DNA of 64,000 bases from assembly GCF_032164335.1 (NCBI RefSeq), contig NZ_CP134152.1:1116001-1180000 (forward strand), given 5' to 3'. This stretch comes from Winslowiella toletana. Its GTDB lineage: Bacteria > Pseudomonadota > Gammaproteobacteria > Enterobacterales > Enterobacteriaceae. The notes under the pieces were generated by a model. The model searched no databases, had not been told where the DNA came from, and saw nothing but the letters and a program-made list of their open reading frames with translations. Shown here piece by piece: positions 42,467 to 51,010 of this stretch (positions are counted from its first letter, which is position 1; each line of letters starts with the position of its first letter). Position numbers and translations under genes: made by a program.

Positions 42467-43138
42467 TTATGCGTGCGGATAAGTACTGATAACCTCCAGC
42501 ACGCCATTAATAATAAATTGCACCCCCATGCAGACCAGCAGGAATCCCATCAGACGTGAAATGGCTTCAATGCCGCCTTTACCTACCACCCGCATAATTG
42601 CGCCGGAACTGCGCAGGCTGATCCATAAAATTACGCTGACGGTAAAGAAAGTGAGTACCGGTGCGACCATCACGACCCATGGCGAAAATTCGACGCCGTT
42701 ACGGATGGTTGATGCGGTGCTGATAATCATCGCAATGGTACCAGGGCCGGCGGTGCTGGGCATTGCCAGCGGCACAAAGGCAATATTTACCGCTTTGCGT
42801 TCGCTCATTTCATCCTGTTTATGCTCCGCTTCAACCGACTGTCCGGCCGGTTTTTGCGGAAACAGCATGCGAAAACCGATAAAAGCAACAATCAGGCCAC
42901 CCGCCATCCTTAAGCCGGGTATCGAGATGCCAAAGGTGTCCATTACGACGTTTCCGGCATAAAAAGCCACGGTCATAATGATAAAGACATAGATTGATGC
43001 GTCGCGCGATTGCTTGTTGCGCTCGTTAAAATTCATATCGCCCGCAAGGCCTAAAAACAGAGCGACGGTAGTTAACGGGTTCGCCAGCGGCAGAATCACT
43101 ACCAACCCGAGGCCAACCGCTTTAAACAGTTCCAGCAT
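42467..43138 (-). CDS. marC: MarC family inner-membrane protein
   Basis: 223 residues, six membrane helices, strongly like E. coli MarC throughout: [14 protein letters not shown] near residue 20, [11 protein letters not shown] near 70, [11 protein letters not shown] near 128, and the end [10 protein letters not shown]. It was once linked to multidrug resistance, but that role was not confirmed; the function remains unknown. In E. coli marC lies beside marRAB, which is absent here. Confidence 0.9.
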   Translation of the reverse strand: MLELFKAVGLGLVVILPLANPLTTVALFLGLAGDMNFNERNKQSRDASIYVFIIMTVAFYAGNVVMDTFGISIPGLRMAGGLIVAFIGFRMLFPQKPAGQSVEAEHKQDEMSERKAVNIAFVPLAMPSTAGPGTIAMIISTASTIRNGVEFSPWVVMVAPVLTFFTVSVILWISLRSSGAIMRVVGKGGIEAISRLMGFLLVCMGVQFIINGVLEVISTYPHA

Positions 43139-43276
43139 GCTGTCATCCCTTAAAAAAGTGAGGTTCTGTCGCCTGAGTAAGACGCCTTATCCGCAGCATT
43201 ATTATAACTACAAGGTTTAAAATCCAGCCTGAATCGGGATTTAACTCACTATTATGCTGTCCTGCTAAAATAAACC

Positions 43277-43306
43277 TTGCATCTCAATACGCCATATGAG
43301 TAAATG
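43277..43306 (+). promoter_or_regulatory. Probable promoter of the cold-shock gene
   Basis: TTGCAT at 43277-43282, a 17- or 18-base spacer, then GTAAAT/TAAATG. It places transcription start near 43312, where sequence resembling the start of the E. coli cspA message (C-G-G-T-T-T-G) begins. Confidence 0.5.
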
Positions 43307-43311
43307 CATCG

Positions 43312-43480
43312 TCGGTTTGTTAAGCAGAGCCGAATATGCGAGCAGTTTTAGTAAAGCAGTCTTCAGTTCAAGCGTTATCTTAGATATCTCTTCTTCCTGA
43401 CTCCTTCCTGAGTGCCTCATAAATTCTGTGGACAAACCATTTCGCCCTATGTGGCTTGTAATTGAATGAAGGATAGACAA
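43312..43480 (+). ncRNA. Cold-shock mRNA 5' leader (cspA thermoregulator type)
   Basis: About 169 bases of untranslated leader, close to the 159 of E. coli cspA. Shared blocks with the E. coli leader as I recall it include CGGTTTG near the 5' end, TAAAGCAGT, and CAAG-CGTTATC-T--GATA. In E. coli this leader refolds at low temperature and exposes the ribosome site. Here GAAGGA lies seven bases before the ATG. Confidence 0.7.
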
Positions 43481-43693
43481 ATGTCTAACAAAATGACTGG
43501 TTTAGTAAAATGGTTCAACGCTGAGAAAGGTTTCGGTTTTATTTCTCCAACCGACGGCAGCAAAGACGTTTTCGTACACTTCTCTGCGATCCAGAACAAC
43601 GGCTTTAAGACCCTCGAAGAAGGTCAGAAAGTTGAGTTCTCTATCGAGAATGGCCAGAAAGGCCCAGCAGCTGCTAACGTAACTGCTATCTAA
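43481..43693 (+). CDS. CspA-family cold-shock protein
   Basis: 70 residues from the ATG at 43481 ([19 protein letters not shown]); the frame continues to 43466 but homologues start here. Both RNA-binding motifs are intact: K-G-F-G-F-I (RNP1) and V-F-V-H-F (RNP2). The sequence is closest in style to CspA/CspB/CspG, and the long leader argues for a cold-induced member rather than CspC/CspE. Acts as an RNA chaperone. Confidence 0.94.
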   Translation: MSNKMTGLVKWFNAEKGFGFISPTDGSKDVFVHFSAIQNNGFKTLEEGQKVEFSIENGQKGPAAANVTAI

Positions 43694-43754
43694 GCGAATT
43701 CTCGCGACCTGAAATTGAGGCTTAGCGCCTTAAGCACTGGTCACGAAACGCTAA

Positions 43755-43787
43755 AAAAACCCGCCTTGTGCGGGTTTTTGCGTTTCT
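43755..43787 (+). terminator. Rho-independent terminator of the cold-shock gene
   Basis: AAAAACCCGC and GCGGGTTTTT arms with a CTTGT loop and a T-rich tail. Confidence 0.9.
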
Positions 43788-43987
43788 GGTGATTGAGCCT
43801 GCCTTAATGGTCACGCTCTGAGACGCCTGCTGACCTGCTGTTTGCAGCCTTATGACACTGTTTTGACAGGAAATTGTTAAGCGTAGTTACTCGAGGTTAA
43901 TAGCGCCCTGATGCAGATTATTCCCCATTGTCGGGCATGGCTGCACCGCATAAACTCAGCCGAAATTGTCACATTAAGGTAAGGTTT

Positions 43988-44143
43988 ATGAGTCGTATTA
44001 TTAAGGCAGTCACCATGGTAATGCTGGTCAGCGCACTGAGCGGATGTCTGTTCCCGCCTCCAGGCGGCGGCGGTGGTTGGGGAGGCGGTGGTCATGGACA
44101 TGGCGGTGGCCCGCGCGGTGGTTTTATGGAAGGCCCACGTTAA
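43988..44143 (+). CDS. Small glycine-rich lipoprotein (51 residues)
   Basis: Started at the ATG at 43988, behind AAGG. Signal peptide with lipobox A-L-S-G-C, then a mature tail of about 30 residues made almost wholly of Gly, Pro, His and Trp (P-P-P-G-G-G-G-G-W). Such tails are flexible; the His residues could bind metal. Family not recognised. A terminator follows closely. Confidence 0.7.
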   Translation: MSRIIKAVTMVMLVSALSGCLFPPPGGGGGWGGGGHGHGGGPRGGFMEGPR

Positions 44144-44151
44144 GTCAGAAA

Positions 44152-44187
44152 TCCCCTTTTGCACCGAGAAGGGGACAATTTTATTTT
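44152..44187 (+). terminator. Terminator after the glycine-rich lipoprotein gene
   Basis: TCCCCTT and AAGGGGA arms, then CAATTTTATTTT. Confidence 0.8.
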
Positions 44188-44220
44188 GACCATTCAATCA
44201 AAAATAATGTTTAGCCAAAT

Positions 44221-44249
44221 CTGACCATACTATTTTTTTTGGATATAAT
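44221..44249 (+). promoter_or_regulatory. Candidate sigma-70 promoter of iraP
   Basis: CTGACC (-35), exactly 17 bases, then a perfect TATAAT (-10). It predicts a 5' leader of about 145 bases before the iraP ATG. A GTTTA half-site just upstream (about 44209) recalls PhoP boxes, but only one half is visible. Confidence 0.55.
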
Positions 44250-44399
44250 TCATTTGATTATTATTGTAACAGCAATCGAAACGTTTCTCTCTCTTCGTAG
44301 ATTATTCCCAGTTGCTAAGCTGTAAAATTATAGATAAAACTGCTACCAATTTATTTATCTCAATGTTAACGTTCAGCTTTAAATCGCTGAGACATTAGC

Positions 44400-44660
44400 A
44401 TGAAAAACCTTATTGCTGAATTATTGATAAAGCTCGCTGCAAAAGAAGAAGAATCTAAAGAGTTAACGGCACAGGTTGAAGCACTGGAAATTGTGGTGAC
44501 GGCACTGCTGCGTAAAATGGAAGAGTCCCAGCGCCAGGAGCTCAACGAGGGAATCAAGGTCGCAATAGTCAAAGCGGCGGAAGATGCCGCAACCAGCCCT
44601 GAAGACGCCGCCCTGCTGGAGGGCTTTATTCAACGACTGTTAACCCATCCGCGTTATTAA
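44400..44660 (+). CDS. iraP: IraP, anti-adaptor that stabilises RpoS
   Basis: 86 residues, the same length as E. coli IraP and nearly identical at the N-terminus: MKNLIAELLIKLAAKEEESK, then Q-V-E-A-L-E-I-V-V-T-A-L-L-R. The end L-L-T-H-P-R-Y also matches. IraP binds RssB and blocks delivery of sigma-S to ClpXP, mainly under phosphate starvation. In E. coli phoA comes next; here psiF follows directly. Confidence 0.95.
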   Translation: MKNLIAELLIKLAAKEEESKELTAQVEALEIVVTALLRKMEESQRQELNEGIKVAIVKAAEDAATSPEDAALLEGFIQRLLTHPRY

Positions 44661-44843
44661 GCCATATTAAAAGCCGGTGTAAACGTTTACCCTCCCGCTG
44701 GCATCTTAGTTATCGAATGCTGAACTGCTGGCCAGTGATAAATTTGTTATCAGATCGCTCGCTGAAATCCTGATTGCTGCCAGACTGATAATTAATGCTA
44801 AGGCATTTTCTCAGCAGTTATTTATTAACTAAAAGGATCGGGT

Positions 44844-45146
44844 ATGAAAGTTCAGGTGCTGATGATAACCCTAACCTGCATTATGGCGTCAGGTTATGCT
44901 GGTGCAGTAGAAAAAACGCCACAGCAGCAAAAAATGACCTTGTGTAATCAGCAGGCCAGTAGTCAGGAGTTAAAAGGTGATGCCCGTAAACAGTTTATGA
45001 GCAAATGCCTGCGTAAAGACCATGAGATAAGTGGGATGACGCCGCAGCAAATGAGGATGAAAACCTGCAATGCACAGGCTGGTGAAAAGGCCCTGAAGGG
45101 CGATGAACGAAAAACCTTTATGAGCGGTTGCCTGAAGAAAAGCTAA
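44844..45146 (+). CDS. psiF: PsiF, phosphate-starvation-inducible protein
   Basis: 100 residues: a signal peptide ending A-G-A, then two copies of the PsiF repeat, each C-N-x-Q-A-x-x-x-x-L-K-G-D-x-R-K-x-F-M-S-x-C-L-(R/K)-K, separated by G-M-T-P-Q-Q-M-R-M-K. Periplasmic, of unknown function. In E. coli psiF is transcribed with phoA under PhoB; here phoA is missing and I see no Pho box in the 180 bases upstream. Confidence 0.93.
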   Translation: MKVQVLMITLTCIMASGYAGAVEKTPQQQKMTLCNQQASSQELKGDARKQFMSKCLRKDHEISGMTPQQMRMKTCNAQAGEKALKGDERKTFMSGCLKKS

Positions 45147-45154
45147 AATATTAA

Positions 45155-45180
45155 CGTGGGCCTGAAGGTCCACGCTATTT
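45155..45180 (+). terminator. Terminator after psiF
   Basis: CGTGGGCC and GGTCCACG arms around a TGAA loop, followed by CTATTTCAG. One G-T pair, weak T-run. Confidence 0.6.
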
Positions 45181-45247
45181 CAGTCTCTCAGGATACTTAG
45201 GCCTGAAACGTCACACCGGAATTGCCGGTCTGACTGACGAGGTGGCA

Positions 45248-46312
45248 ATGACCTTACCCGTTGCAACTTTATTAAAAGTTGACGCGCGACGTTCGGGACT
45301 GCGTTTTGCCCGCCGCGTCTATCTGCCCCGTATCGTCGGGCTGGGATTTGGTTTTATTCTTGTCATGTGGTCGTTGGGCGACAACCCCTCCAACTGGTTG
45401 ATAAGCTTGTTGTTTGTCAATGGCTTTATCTGGCCACATCTGGCTTACTGGTTAGCCATTCATGCGAAAGATCCGATGCGCAGTGAGCGGCGAAATCTGC
45501 TGCTGGACGCCGCATTCGGCGGTTTCTGGATTGCGTTAATGGGGCTGAATGCGCTGCCTTCCACCCTACTTGCCGCGATGATGGGCATGAACAATATTGC
45601 CGCCGGTGGCGCGAAATTCTTTTTTCGTGGTTTTATACTGCAACTGATGGTGATCGCCGTGACGCTGTTACTGGTGCAACCGACAATTAATTTTGCCACC
45701 TCGCCACAACAGATGTATATCTGTTTGCCGATGCTGTTTATTTACCCTGTATTTCTCGGCCAGGTGACTTATAGCATGGCAATAAAGCTGGCGCAGCACA
45801 AACGTAAGCTGATGGAAATGAGTATCCACGATGGAATGACCGGAGTTTTTAATCGTCGTTACTGGGAACATTTGCTGCACAATGAATATGACAACTGTCA
45901 GCGCTATCAACACATTGCCACGTTACTACTTATTGATCTCGACCATTTTAAAACTATTAACGATACCTGGGGACACGACCTGGGTGATGAAGCACTGATG
46001 CGGGTGACGGAAGAGTTGCGCCTAAGGCTTCGCACCAGCGATATTATCGGTCGCTTTGGTGGCGATGAATTTGCCGTGATTATGCCAGGCACCTCTTCGG
46101 CAAAGGCGATTCAGGCCATTAGTCGGGTGCGGGATAATTTGCACCTGGCAGGAAAGGGTCAGGCACCGGCAATGACAATCCATATCAGCGTTGGCGTAGC
46201 TGAATACAGCGAGCATATGAAAAACTATCATGACTGGATTAAGGCGGCGGACGTAGCGTTATACCGGGCAAAAAAGGCCGGGCGTAGCCGCACCGAAGTG
46301 GCGGATCGATAG
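45248..46312 (+). CDS. dgcC: DgcC (AdrA), MASE2-domain diguanylate cyclase
   Basis: 354 residues from the ATG at 45248, preceded by GAGG; a GTG two codons earlier is also open. The N-terminal MASE2 membrane domain (about residues 20-180) is followed by a GGDEF domain with active site G-R-F-G-G-D-E-F. It makes cyclic di-GMP from two GTP; in E. coli and Salmonella it switches on cellulose synthesis. No R-x-x-D inhibitory motif is obvious before the active site. Confidence 0.93.
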   Translation: MTLPVATLLKVDARRSGLRFARRVYLPRIVGLGFGFILVMWSLGDNPSNWLISLLFVNGFIWPHLAYWLAIHAKDPMRSERRNLLLDAAFGGFWIALMGLNALPSTLLAAMMGMNNIAAGGAKFFFRGFILQLMVIAVTLLLVQPTINFATSPQQMYICLPMLFIYPVFLGQVTYSMAIKLAQHKRKLMEMSIHDGMTGVFNRRYWEHLLHNEYDNCQRYQHIATLLLIDLDHFKTINDTWGHDLGDEALMRVTEELRLRLRTSDIIGRFGGDEFAVIMPGTSSAKAIQAISRVRDNLHLAGKGQAPAMTIHISVGVAEYSEHMKNYHDWIKAADVALYRAKKAGRSRTEVADR

Positions 46313-46585
46313 CAATTATCGCCGGTATTTATTGATGCCTAACAATCCTGTTATATAGCCGTTCCGCCGTCCTGCGCGTCAGGATAAATTTTGCCGGTTA
46401 ATATTTGCTTAAATATTTTAAAATACCGCTAAACAATCAGTTAGCCAGCATTTCCCCTTCGCTTTACTTCACGCGTTGCCATCTTCGCTTAGCCTGCCAG
46501 GCTTAATATTCACAATAACTATATGGGTATGCCACTGGCCGGTTTTGCCATTGCGCAACACCAATCAATGCAAGGGAGTCATGTC
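46313..46585. promoter_or_regulatory. Upstream region of the Rieske/FAD oxidoreductase
   Basis: About 270 bases of AT-rich DNA downstream of dgcC with no clear terminator or operator. An open frame begins at 46523, but the ribosome site lies near 46575. Confidence 0.3.
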
Positions 46586-48109
46586 GTGGGTTATCAGAAT
46601 GTAATGGTATTGCAGGATCTTCCAGAGATGAAGCCGGTTAAAGCCCCGGTAGGGGAAACCGATGTGTTATTGATCCGTCATGGTGATTCAGTCCATGCGT
46701 ATCAGGCAACATGCCCTCATGCCGGAGCCCCGCTGGAACAAGGTGCAATCTGCGATGGCAAGCTGATTTGCCCGTGGCATAAGGCAGCGTTCAATCTTGA
46801 TGACGGCAGCCTGGCAGAGCCGCTGGCGCTGAGTCATTTGCCGCAGTACCCACTGCGGATTGAAAATGGCATGGTGCAGGTTAAGCCTGAGCCGCTGCCG
46901 GCACGGCAACCCCAATCTGGCAGTCCTTCATCGGCGGTTTTTGTCATTGTGGGGAGTGGGGCGGCGGGCAGTGCGGCAGCGTGGACGCTACGCGATCAAG
47001 GTTTTGCTGGCAAACTGATACTGGTCGATCGCGAGCGAGAAGCGCCCTACGATCGCACTGCACTCAGTAAATTTGTTGCTGCCGGAGAGATGAAAATCAG
47101 TGAAGTGCCTGCGCCGGTCGATGACGCATTTTTGCAGCAGGTCGAGCGCTATTATGGTGATGTTGAGCGGCTCGACAGCCGTCAGCAAAATCTGCATTTT
47201 GCTGATGGTTCGACGCTGCATTTCGATAAATTACTGATTGCCAGCGGAGGCGTACCCCAGCGTCCCGAGATACCCGGTAAGGCACTGTTTGGTGTGCATC
47301 TGTTGCGCAGTATTGAGCAAGCCGACAGTTTGTTGCGGGAAGTGGATGAAAAGCAAAAGCTGGTAATTATCGGCAACAGTTTTATTGGTATGGAGCTGGC
47401 ATCGGCGCTGCGAGCGCGTGGGATCGAAGTGCAGGTGATCGCCCGCGATGCGCTGCCGTTTAAAAAGCAGTTTGGCTCAAAGATTGCCGGCTTCTTCCGT
47501 CAACTGCATGAAGGGCAGGGTGTGCGCTTTATTGAGGGTGAGGTTGCCGCACTGCAGGGTGAACGGCAGGTTTGCGGCGTGGAACTGAAAAGTGGTGAAG
47601 TGGTGCCTGCGGATGTCGTGCTGCTGGCCACTGGTGTAGCGCCCGCCACCGGATTTATCCATGATATCGAATTGCTGGATGATGGCAGCCTGCCAACCAA
47701 TCAACAGTTGCAGCTGAGTGAAAATATCTGGGCGGTAGGTGATATTGCCAGTTATCCGGTCGCGAAGGGCTATCAGCGCATCGAACACTATCGGGTGGCA
47801 CAGCAGCAAGGTCGTTTGGCGGCAAAGAACATGCTGGGTGCGACACAGGTTTTTGACCGGGTGCCGTTTTTCTGGACCGCGCATTTTGGCACTCGCTATG
47901 AATATCTGGGACATGCCAGCGAATGGGATCAGTTCGAGCTGATCGGATCGTTAGACGATCAGAAGTTTATCGGTTTCTATGGTCAGCAAGGAAAGCTGGC
48001 AGCGGTGATATCCTGTGGAATGTACACTCTGACGGCTGAGCTGGTGATGCGTATGCAGCAACCGATGACGCTTCAGCAGGCCATTTCACTGGCTAAGCAA
48101 CGGCAGTAA
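46586..48109 (+). CDS. Rieske-domain FAD-dependent oxidoreductase (AIF-like)
   Basis: 507 residues from the GTG at 46586, seven bases after AGGGAG; in-frame ATGs at 46523 and 46568 are possible longer starts. An N-terminal Rieske [2Fe-2S] domain has ligands Cys43, His45, Cys62, His65 (C-P-H...C-P-W-H). Then comes an FAD/NAD(P)H disulfide-oxidoreductase-type module: V-I-V-G-S-G-A-A-G-S near residue 115, an NAD motif I-G-N-S-F-I-G-M near 265, and W-A-V-G-D-I-A near 395. The architecture is that of AIFL-type and ferredoxin-reductase proteins. Substrate unknown. It sits where E. coli has dgcC directly beside proC. Confidence 0.88.
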   Translation: MGYQNVMVLQDLPEMKPVKAPVGETDVLLIRHGDSVHAYQATCPHAGAPLEQGAICDGKLICPWHKAAFNLDDGSLAEPLALSHLPQYPLRIENGMVQVKPEPLPARQPQSGSPSSAVFVIVGSGAAGSAAAWTLRDQGFAGKLILVDREREAPYDRTALSKFVAAGEMKISEVPAPVDDAFLQQVERYYGDVERLDSRQQNLHFADGSTLHFDKLLIASGGVPQRPEIPGKALFGVHLLRSIEQADSLLREVDEKQKLVIIGNSFIGMELASALRARGIEVQVIARDALPFKKQFGSKIAGFFRQLHEGQGVRFIEGEVAALQGERQVCGVELKSGEVVPADVVLLATGVAPATGFIHDIELLDDGSLPTNQQLQLSENIWAVGDIASYPVAKGYQRIEHYRVAQQQGRLAAKNMLGATQVFDRVPFFWTAHFGTRYEYLGHASEWDQFELIGSLDDQKFIGFYGQQGKLAAVISCGMYTLTAELVMRMQQPMTLQQAISLAKQRQ

Positions 48110-48115
48110 AGCTTA

Positions 48116-48137
48116 CGGGTCGGGCAGGCCCGACCCG
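48116..48137. terminator. Bidirectional terminator between the oxidoreductase and proC
   Basis: Perfect 10-base arms CGGGTCGGGC and GCCCGACCCG with almost no loop, between convergent genes. Confidence 0.75.
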
Positions 48138-48142
48138 ACAAC

Positions 48143-48958
48143 TCAGGATTTTTTACTCAGCGCTTCAGATTTCGCCATACACTGGCTTATCGCTTCGATG
48201 ACTGCTGAACGGAAGCCTTTCTCTTCCAGCACTTTCACCGCTTCAATGGTGGTGCCGCCTGGTGAACAGACCATATCTTTCAGTTCGGCTGGATGCTTGC
48301 CGGTTTCCAGAACCATCTGGGCTGAGCCTTTTACCGCCTGTGCAGCAAATTGATAAGCCTGGGCACGCGGCATGCCGCCGAGTACCGCGGCGTCGGCCAT
48401 CGCTTCGATAAACATAAATACGTAGGCGGGTGCTGAACCGCTGACGCCAACCACCGAGTGGATCAGATATTCAGCGACAACCGCTGCTTTGCCAAAGCTG
48501 TTAAAAATGGCCACGACTTCTTCGGTTTCTTGCTGGGATACCAGCGCATTTGGCGTAACCGAAGTCATACCTTCGTTAACCAGCGCCGGTGTATTAGGCA
48601 TTACCCGCACAATCTTGCGGTCATGACCAAGCGCCATCGCCAGCGCATCCAGCGTCACTCCGGCGGCAATTGACACCACCAGCGTATCTCTGTTCAGACT
48701 GCCGGCCAGGTCCTTCAGGACTTTCAGAATCACGTTTGGCTTTACGGCAGCAAATAAAATATCGGTCTGTTTAGCCACCTCTTCCGCACTCTCTGCGGGC
48801 GTGATGCCATACTGCTGCTGCATCGCCTGATTGGTTTCAGGTTTATGGTCGAAGACCCAGATGTTCTCCGGTTGAATCTGTCCACCGGCCACCAGACCGC
48901 CAATGATGGCTTTAGACATGTTGCCGCAGCCGATAAAACCTATCTTCTTCTCCAACAT
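48143..48958 (-). CDS. proC: ProC, pyrroline-5-carboxylate reductase
   Basis: 271 residues. The NAD(P) motif G-F-I-G-C-G-N-M-S is at the N-terminus, F-A-A-V-K-P near residue 70, and the conserved C-terminal catalytic region H-P-A-E-L-K-D-M-V-C-S-P-G-G-T-T-I lies near 220-237. Reduces pyrroline-5-carboxylate to proline, last step of proline synthesis. Divergent from yaiI, as in E. coli. Confidence 0.97.
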   Translation of the reverse strand: MLEKKIGFIGCGNMSKAIIGGLVAGGQIQPENIWVFDHKPETNQAMQQQYGITPAESAEEVAKQTDILFAAVKPNVILKVLKDLAGSLNRDTLVVSIAAGVTLDALAMALGHDRKIVRVMPNTPALVNEGMTSVTPNALVSQQETEEVVAIFNSFGKAAVVAEYLIHSVVGVSGSAPAYVFMFIEAMADAAVLGGMPRAQAYQFAAQAVKGSAQMVLETGKHPAELKDMVCSPGGTTIEAVKVLEEKGFRSAVIEAISQCMAKSEALSKKS

Positions 48959-49194
48959 CTGCTCCTTAATGCGTTGTGTTTTTCGCCGCCAACTAGCTTA
49001 CGACATTCTTCACCTTAATCCAGCTTCAGCGATCTTAAAACAATGCCAATCGTGAATGGCGGAGATAAAGCAAGACAACATCCTGTTCTCAGCCTGTGGT
49101 TTACAGTGGTTAAGCGTTTTGATCAGATAAAATTTGCCATTCTGGAAAAGAACGGCAAGATCTCCATAGTTCCCCAATCCTGACAGGAAATGTT

Positions 49195-49638
49195 ATGCCA
49201 ATCTGGGTGGATGCCGATGCGTGTCCAAAAGTGATTAAAGAAGTGTTGTACCGCGCTGCTGAGCGTGCGCAGATCGAGATTACCTTTGTTGCCAATCAGC
49301 CGTTAACGGTGCCGCCATCGCGTTTTATTCGCACGTTACGCGTGCCCGCCGGTTTTGATGTGGCGGATAATGAAATCGTCCGGCGCTCGGAGAAAGGCGA
49401 TTTAGTGATTACCGCCGATATCCCGCTGGCGGCGGAGGTGATGGAAAAAGGTGCCGTGGCACTGAATCCGCGCGGCGAGCGTTACAGCAATGCCACGATA
49501 CGTGAACGCCTGACGATGCGAGATTTTATGGACACGATGCGTTCCAGTGGCATTCAGACCGGTGGGCCGAGCGCATTAAGCCAAAAGGATCGACAGCAGT
49601 TCGCCAACGAACTGGATAAATGGTTGCTGAGAGGCTGA
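49195..49638 (+). CDS. yaiI: YaiI, UPF0178 family protein
   Basis: 147 residues, no signal peptide. It has the UPF0178 pattern [12 protein letters not shown] at the N-terminus, I-T-A-D-I-P-L-A near residue 67 and N-P-R-G-E near 88. The family has an NYN/PIN-like Asp cluster suggestive of a nuclease, but its function is not shown. Same neighbours as in E. coli. Confidence 0.95.
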   Translation: MPIWVDADACPKVIKEVLYRAAERAQIEITFVANQPLTVPPSRFIRTLRVPAGFDVADNEIVRRSEKGDLVITADIPLAAEVMEKGAVALNPRGERYSNATIRERLTMRDFMDTMRSSGIQTGGPSALSQKDRQQFANELDKWLLRG

Positions 49639-49682
49639 CTCAGCCTGCAGATAAAAAATCATCAGGTTTGTCATCTGGCAGG

Positions 49683-49700
49683 CGTAAATCTGTGGTTACA
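49683..49700 (+). promoter_or_regulatory. Candidate TyrR box upstream of aroL
   Basis: CGTAAA-TCTGTG-GTTACA matches the TyrR box TGTAAA-N6-TTTACA at 10 of 12 specified positions, 110 bases before the aroL start. E. coli aroL is repressed by TyrR and TrpR; no TrpR site was found here. Confidence 0.6.
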
Positions 49701-49809
49701 TCTGGCTCACAGAAAAAATTGTCGGTATGATGCGACGCAAAGTTGACCTGTTTTAAGCATTATCGATGGCACTCGTGGTATCGGTAATGCGCCTGAGGAT
49801 TTGCGCTTT

Positions 49810-50334
49810 ATGTCGTTACCCATCTATTTGATCGGCGCCCGCGGATGCGGAAAAACTACCGTTGGAATGGCACTTTCCCAGGCGCTGGGCTATGCGTTTA
49901 GTGATACCGATCACTTTCTACAGCAGAGCACGCAGCGTACGGTTGCCGATATCGTTGCTGCTGAAGGATGGGATGGATTTCGCCAGCGTGAAACACAATC
50001 GCTGATGGCTGTGACCGCGCCCTCCACGGTGATTGCTACCGGTGGCGGAATGGTTCTGGCCGAAGCAAATTGTGAGTTTATGCGCAATCACGGCACGGTG
50101 GTTTATCTGAATGCCGAAGCGGATGTGCTGGCTGCCCGGCTGGAGGCGTATCCTGAGCAGGAGCAGCGTCCAACCTTAACCGGGCGTCCAATTGCTGACG
50201 AGATGGTGGAAGTGCTGTCACAGCGCGACAGGCTCTATCATCAGGCGGCCCATCATGTGATCAATGCGATGCATACGCCTGAGCAAGTTGTCCTCCAGCT
50301 GTTGCAAACCTTGTCTCTGGCGCGCGCCAGCTAA
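49810..50334 (+). CDS. aroL: AroL, shikimate kinase II
   Basis: 174 residues from the ATG at 49810. The ATP-binding P-loop G-A-R-G-C-G-K-T-T, the shikimate-binding D-T-D-H (about residues 32-35) and G-G-G-M (about 79-82), and R-P-T-L-T-G-R near 120 match shikimate kinase. Phosphorylates shikimate in aromatic amino acid synthesis. Position before yaiA and aroM as in E. coli. Confidence 0.96.
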   Translation: MSLPIYLIGARGCGKTTVGMALSQALGYAFSDTDHFLQQSTQRTVADIVAAEGWDGFRQRETQSLMAVTAPSTVIATGGGMVLAEANCEFMRNHGTVVYLNAEADVLAARLEAYPEQEQRPTLTGRPIADEMVEVLSQRDRLYHQAAHHVINAMHTPEQVVLQLLQTLSLARAS

Positions 50335-50500
50335 TCTGTTGTCCGGCAGGCGACGCCCTCGTCGTCTGCTCTCCGCTGTCGTCCTGAAAAATACCTGAAA
50401 TTGTCTATACTTATCCTTCGGGCAGTAAAAATGTCTGCGACGGGAATCTTTCCCAGGATTTAGCGGATAGTATTCATCGACAATAAGAGGGAAGACTTTT

Positions 50501-50692
50501 ATGGCGACAAGACCTCCATATCCACGTGAAGCGCGAATTGAAACGGTAGAGAAAGGTGCGCCCGGCAAAACCGTCACCTGGTATCAGCTGCGCGCCGATC
50601 ACCCTCATGCCAATACCTTGATCAGCGAACATGAAACTGAACAGGAAGCGCTGGACGCCAGAGAACGCTACGAAGATAAAGATAAAGAATAG
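50501..50692 (+). CDS. yaiA: YaiA, small conserved protein
   Basis: 63 residues, the E. coli YaiA length, with the same Y-P-R-E-A near residue 7, [11 protein letters not shown] and the C-terminal R-Y-E-D-K-D-K-E. Cytoplasmic, function unknown; in E. coli it shares a TyrR-controlled transcript with aroL. Confidence 0.93.
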   Translation: MATRPPYPREARIETVEKGAPGKTVTWYQLRADHPHANTLISEHETEQEALDARERYEDKDKE

Positions 50693-51010
50693 TTCCAGCG
50701 GCAAGGACGCCGACGCTTTTCCTCGCATTTCTCCCCCTGAATCCTGATGCAGTCTGAACCCCATTCGCAGTGATTTGCTGGCTTTTATATGAAAGTCTCA
50801 TTGAGATCAGAGTCTCATTTAGATGGGCTATGCTCTAAATGAAAGGCGACATTGATGGCTTTATCGCATTGATTACTACTTTGCCGGATTAATTACTAAA
50901 GGTTGGGCAAAAGAGGTTGGACGTCAGTCTTACCGGTTTTATCATGGCCGATTATTTAAAAAAATCTGGCGCGATAAAGCAGTCAGAAGCATTTCACCCG
51001 GACAGCTTTT
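50693..51010. promoter_or_regulatory. Upstream region of aroM with direct and inverted repeats
   Basis: About 320 bases without a gene. Two direct repeats AGTCTCATT(G/T)AGAT lie at 50794-50807 and 50811-50824, 17 bases apart, and a 9-base perfect inverted repeat TCATTTAGA/TCTAAATGA spans 50815-50842. This looks like an operator array for an unidentified regulator. Confidence 0.55.
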
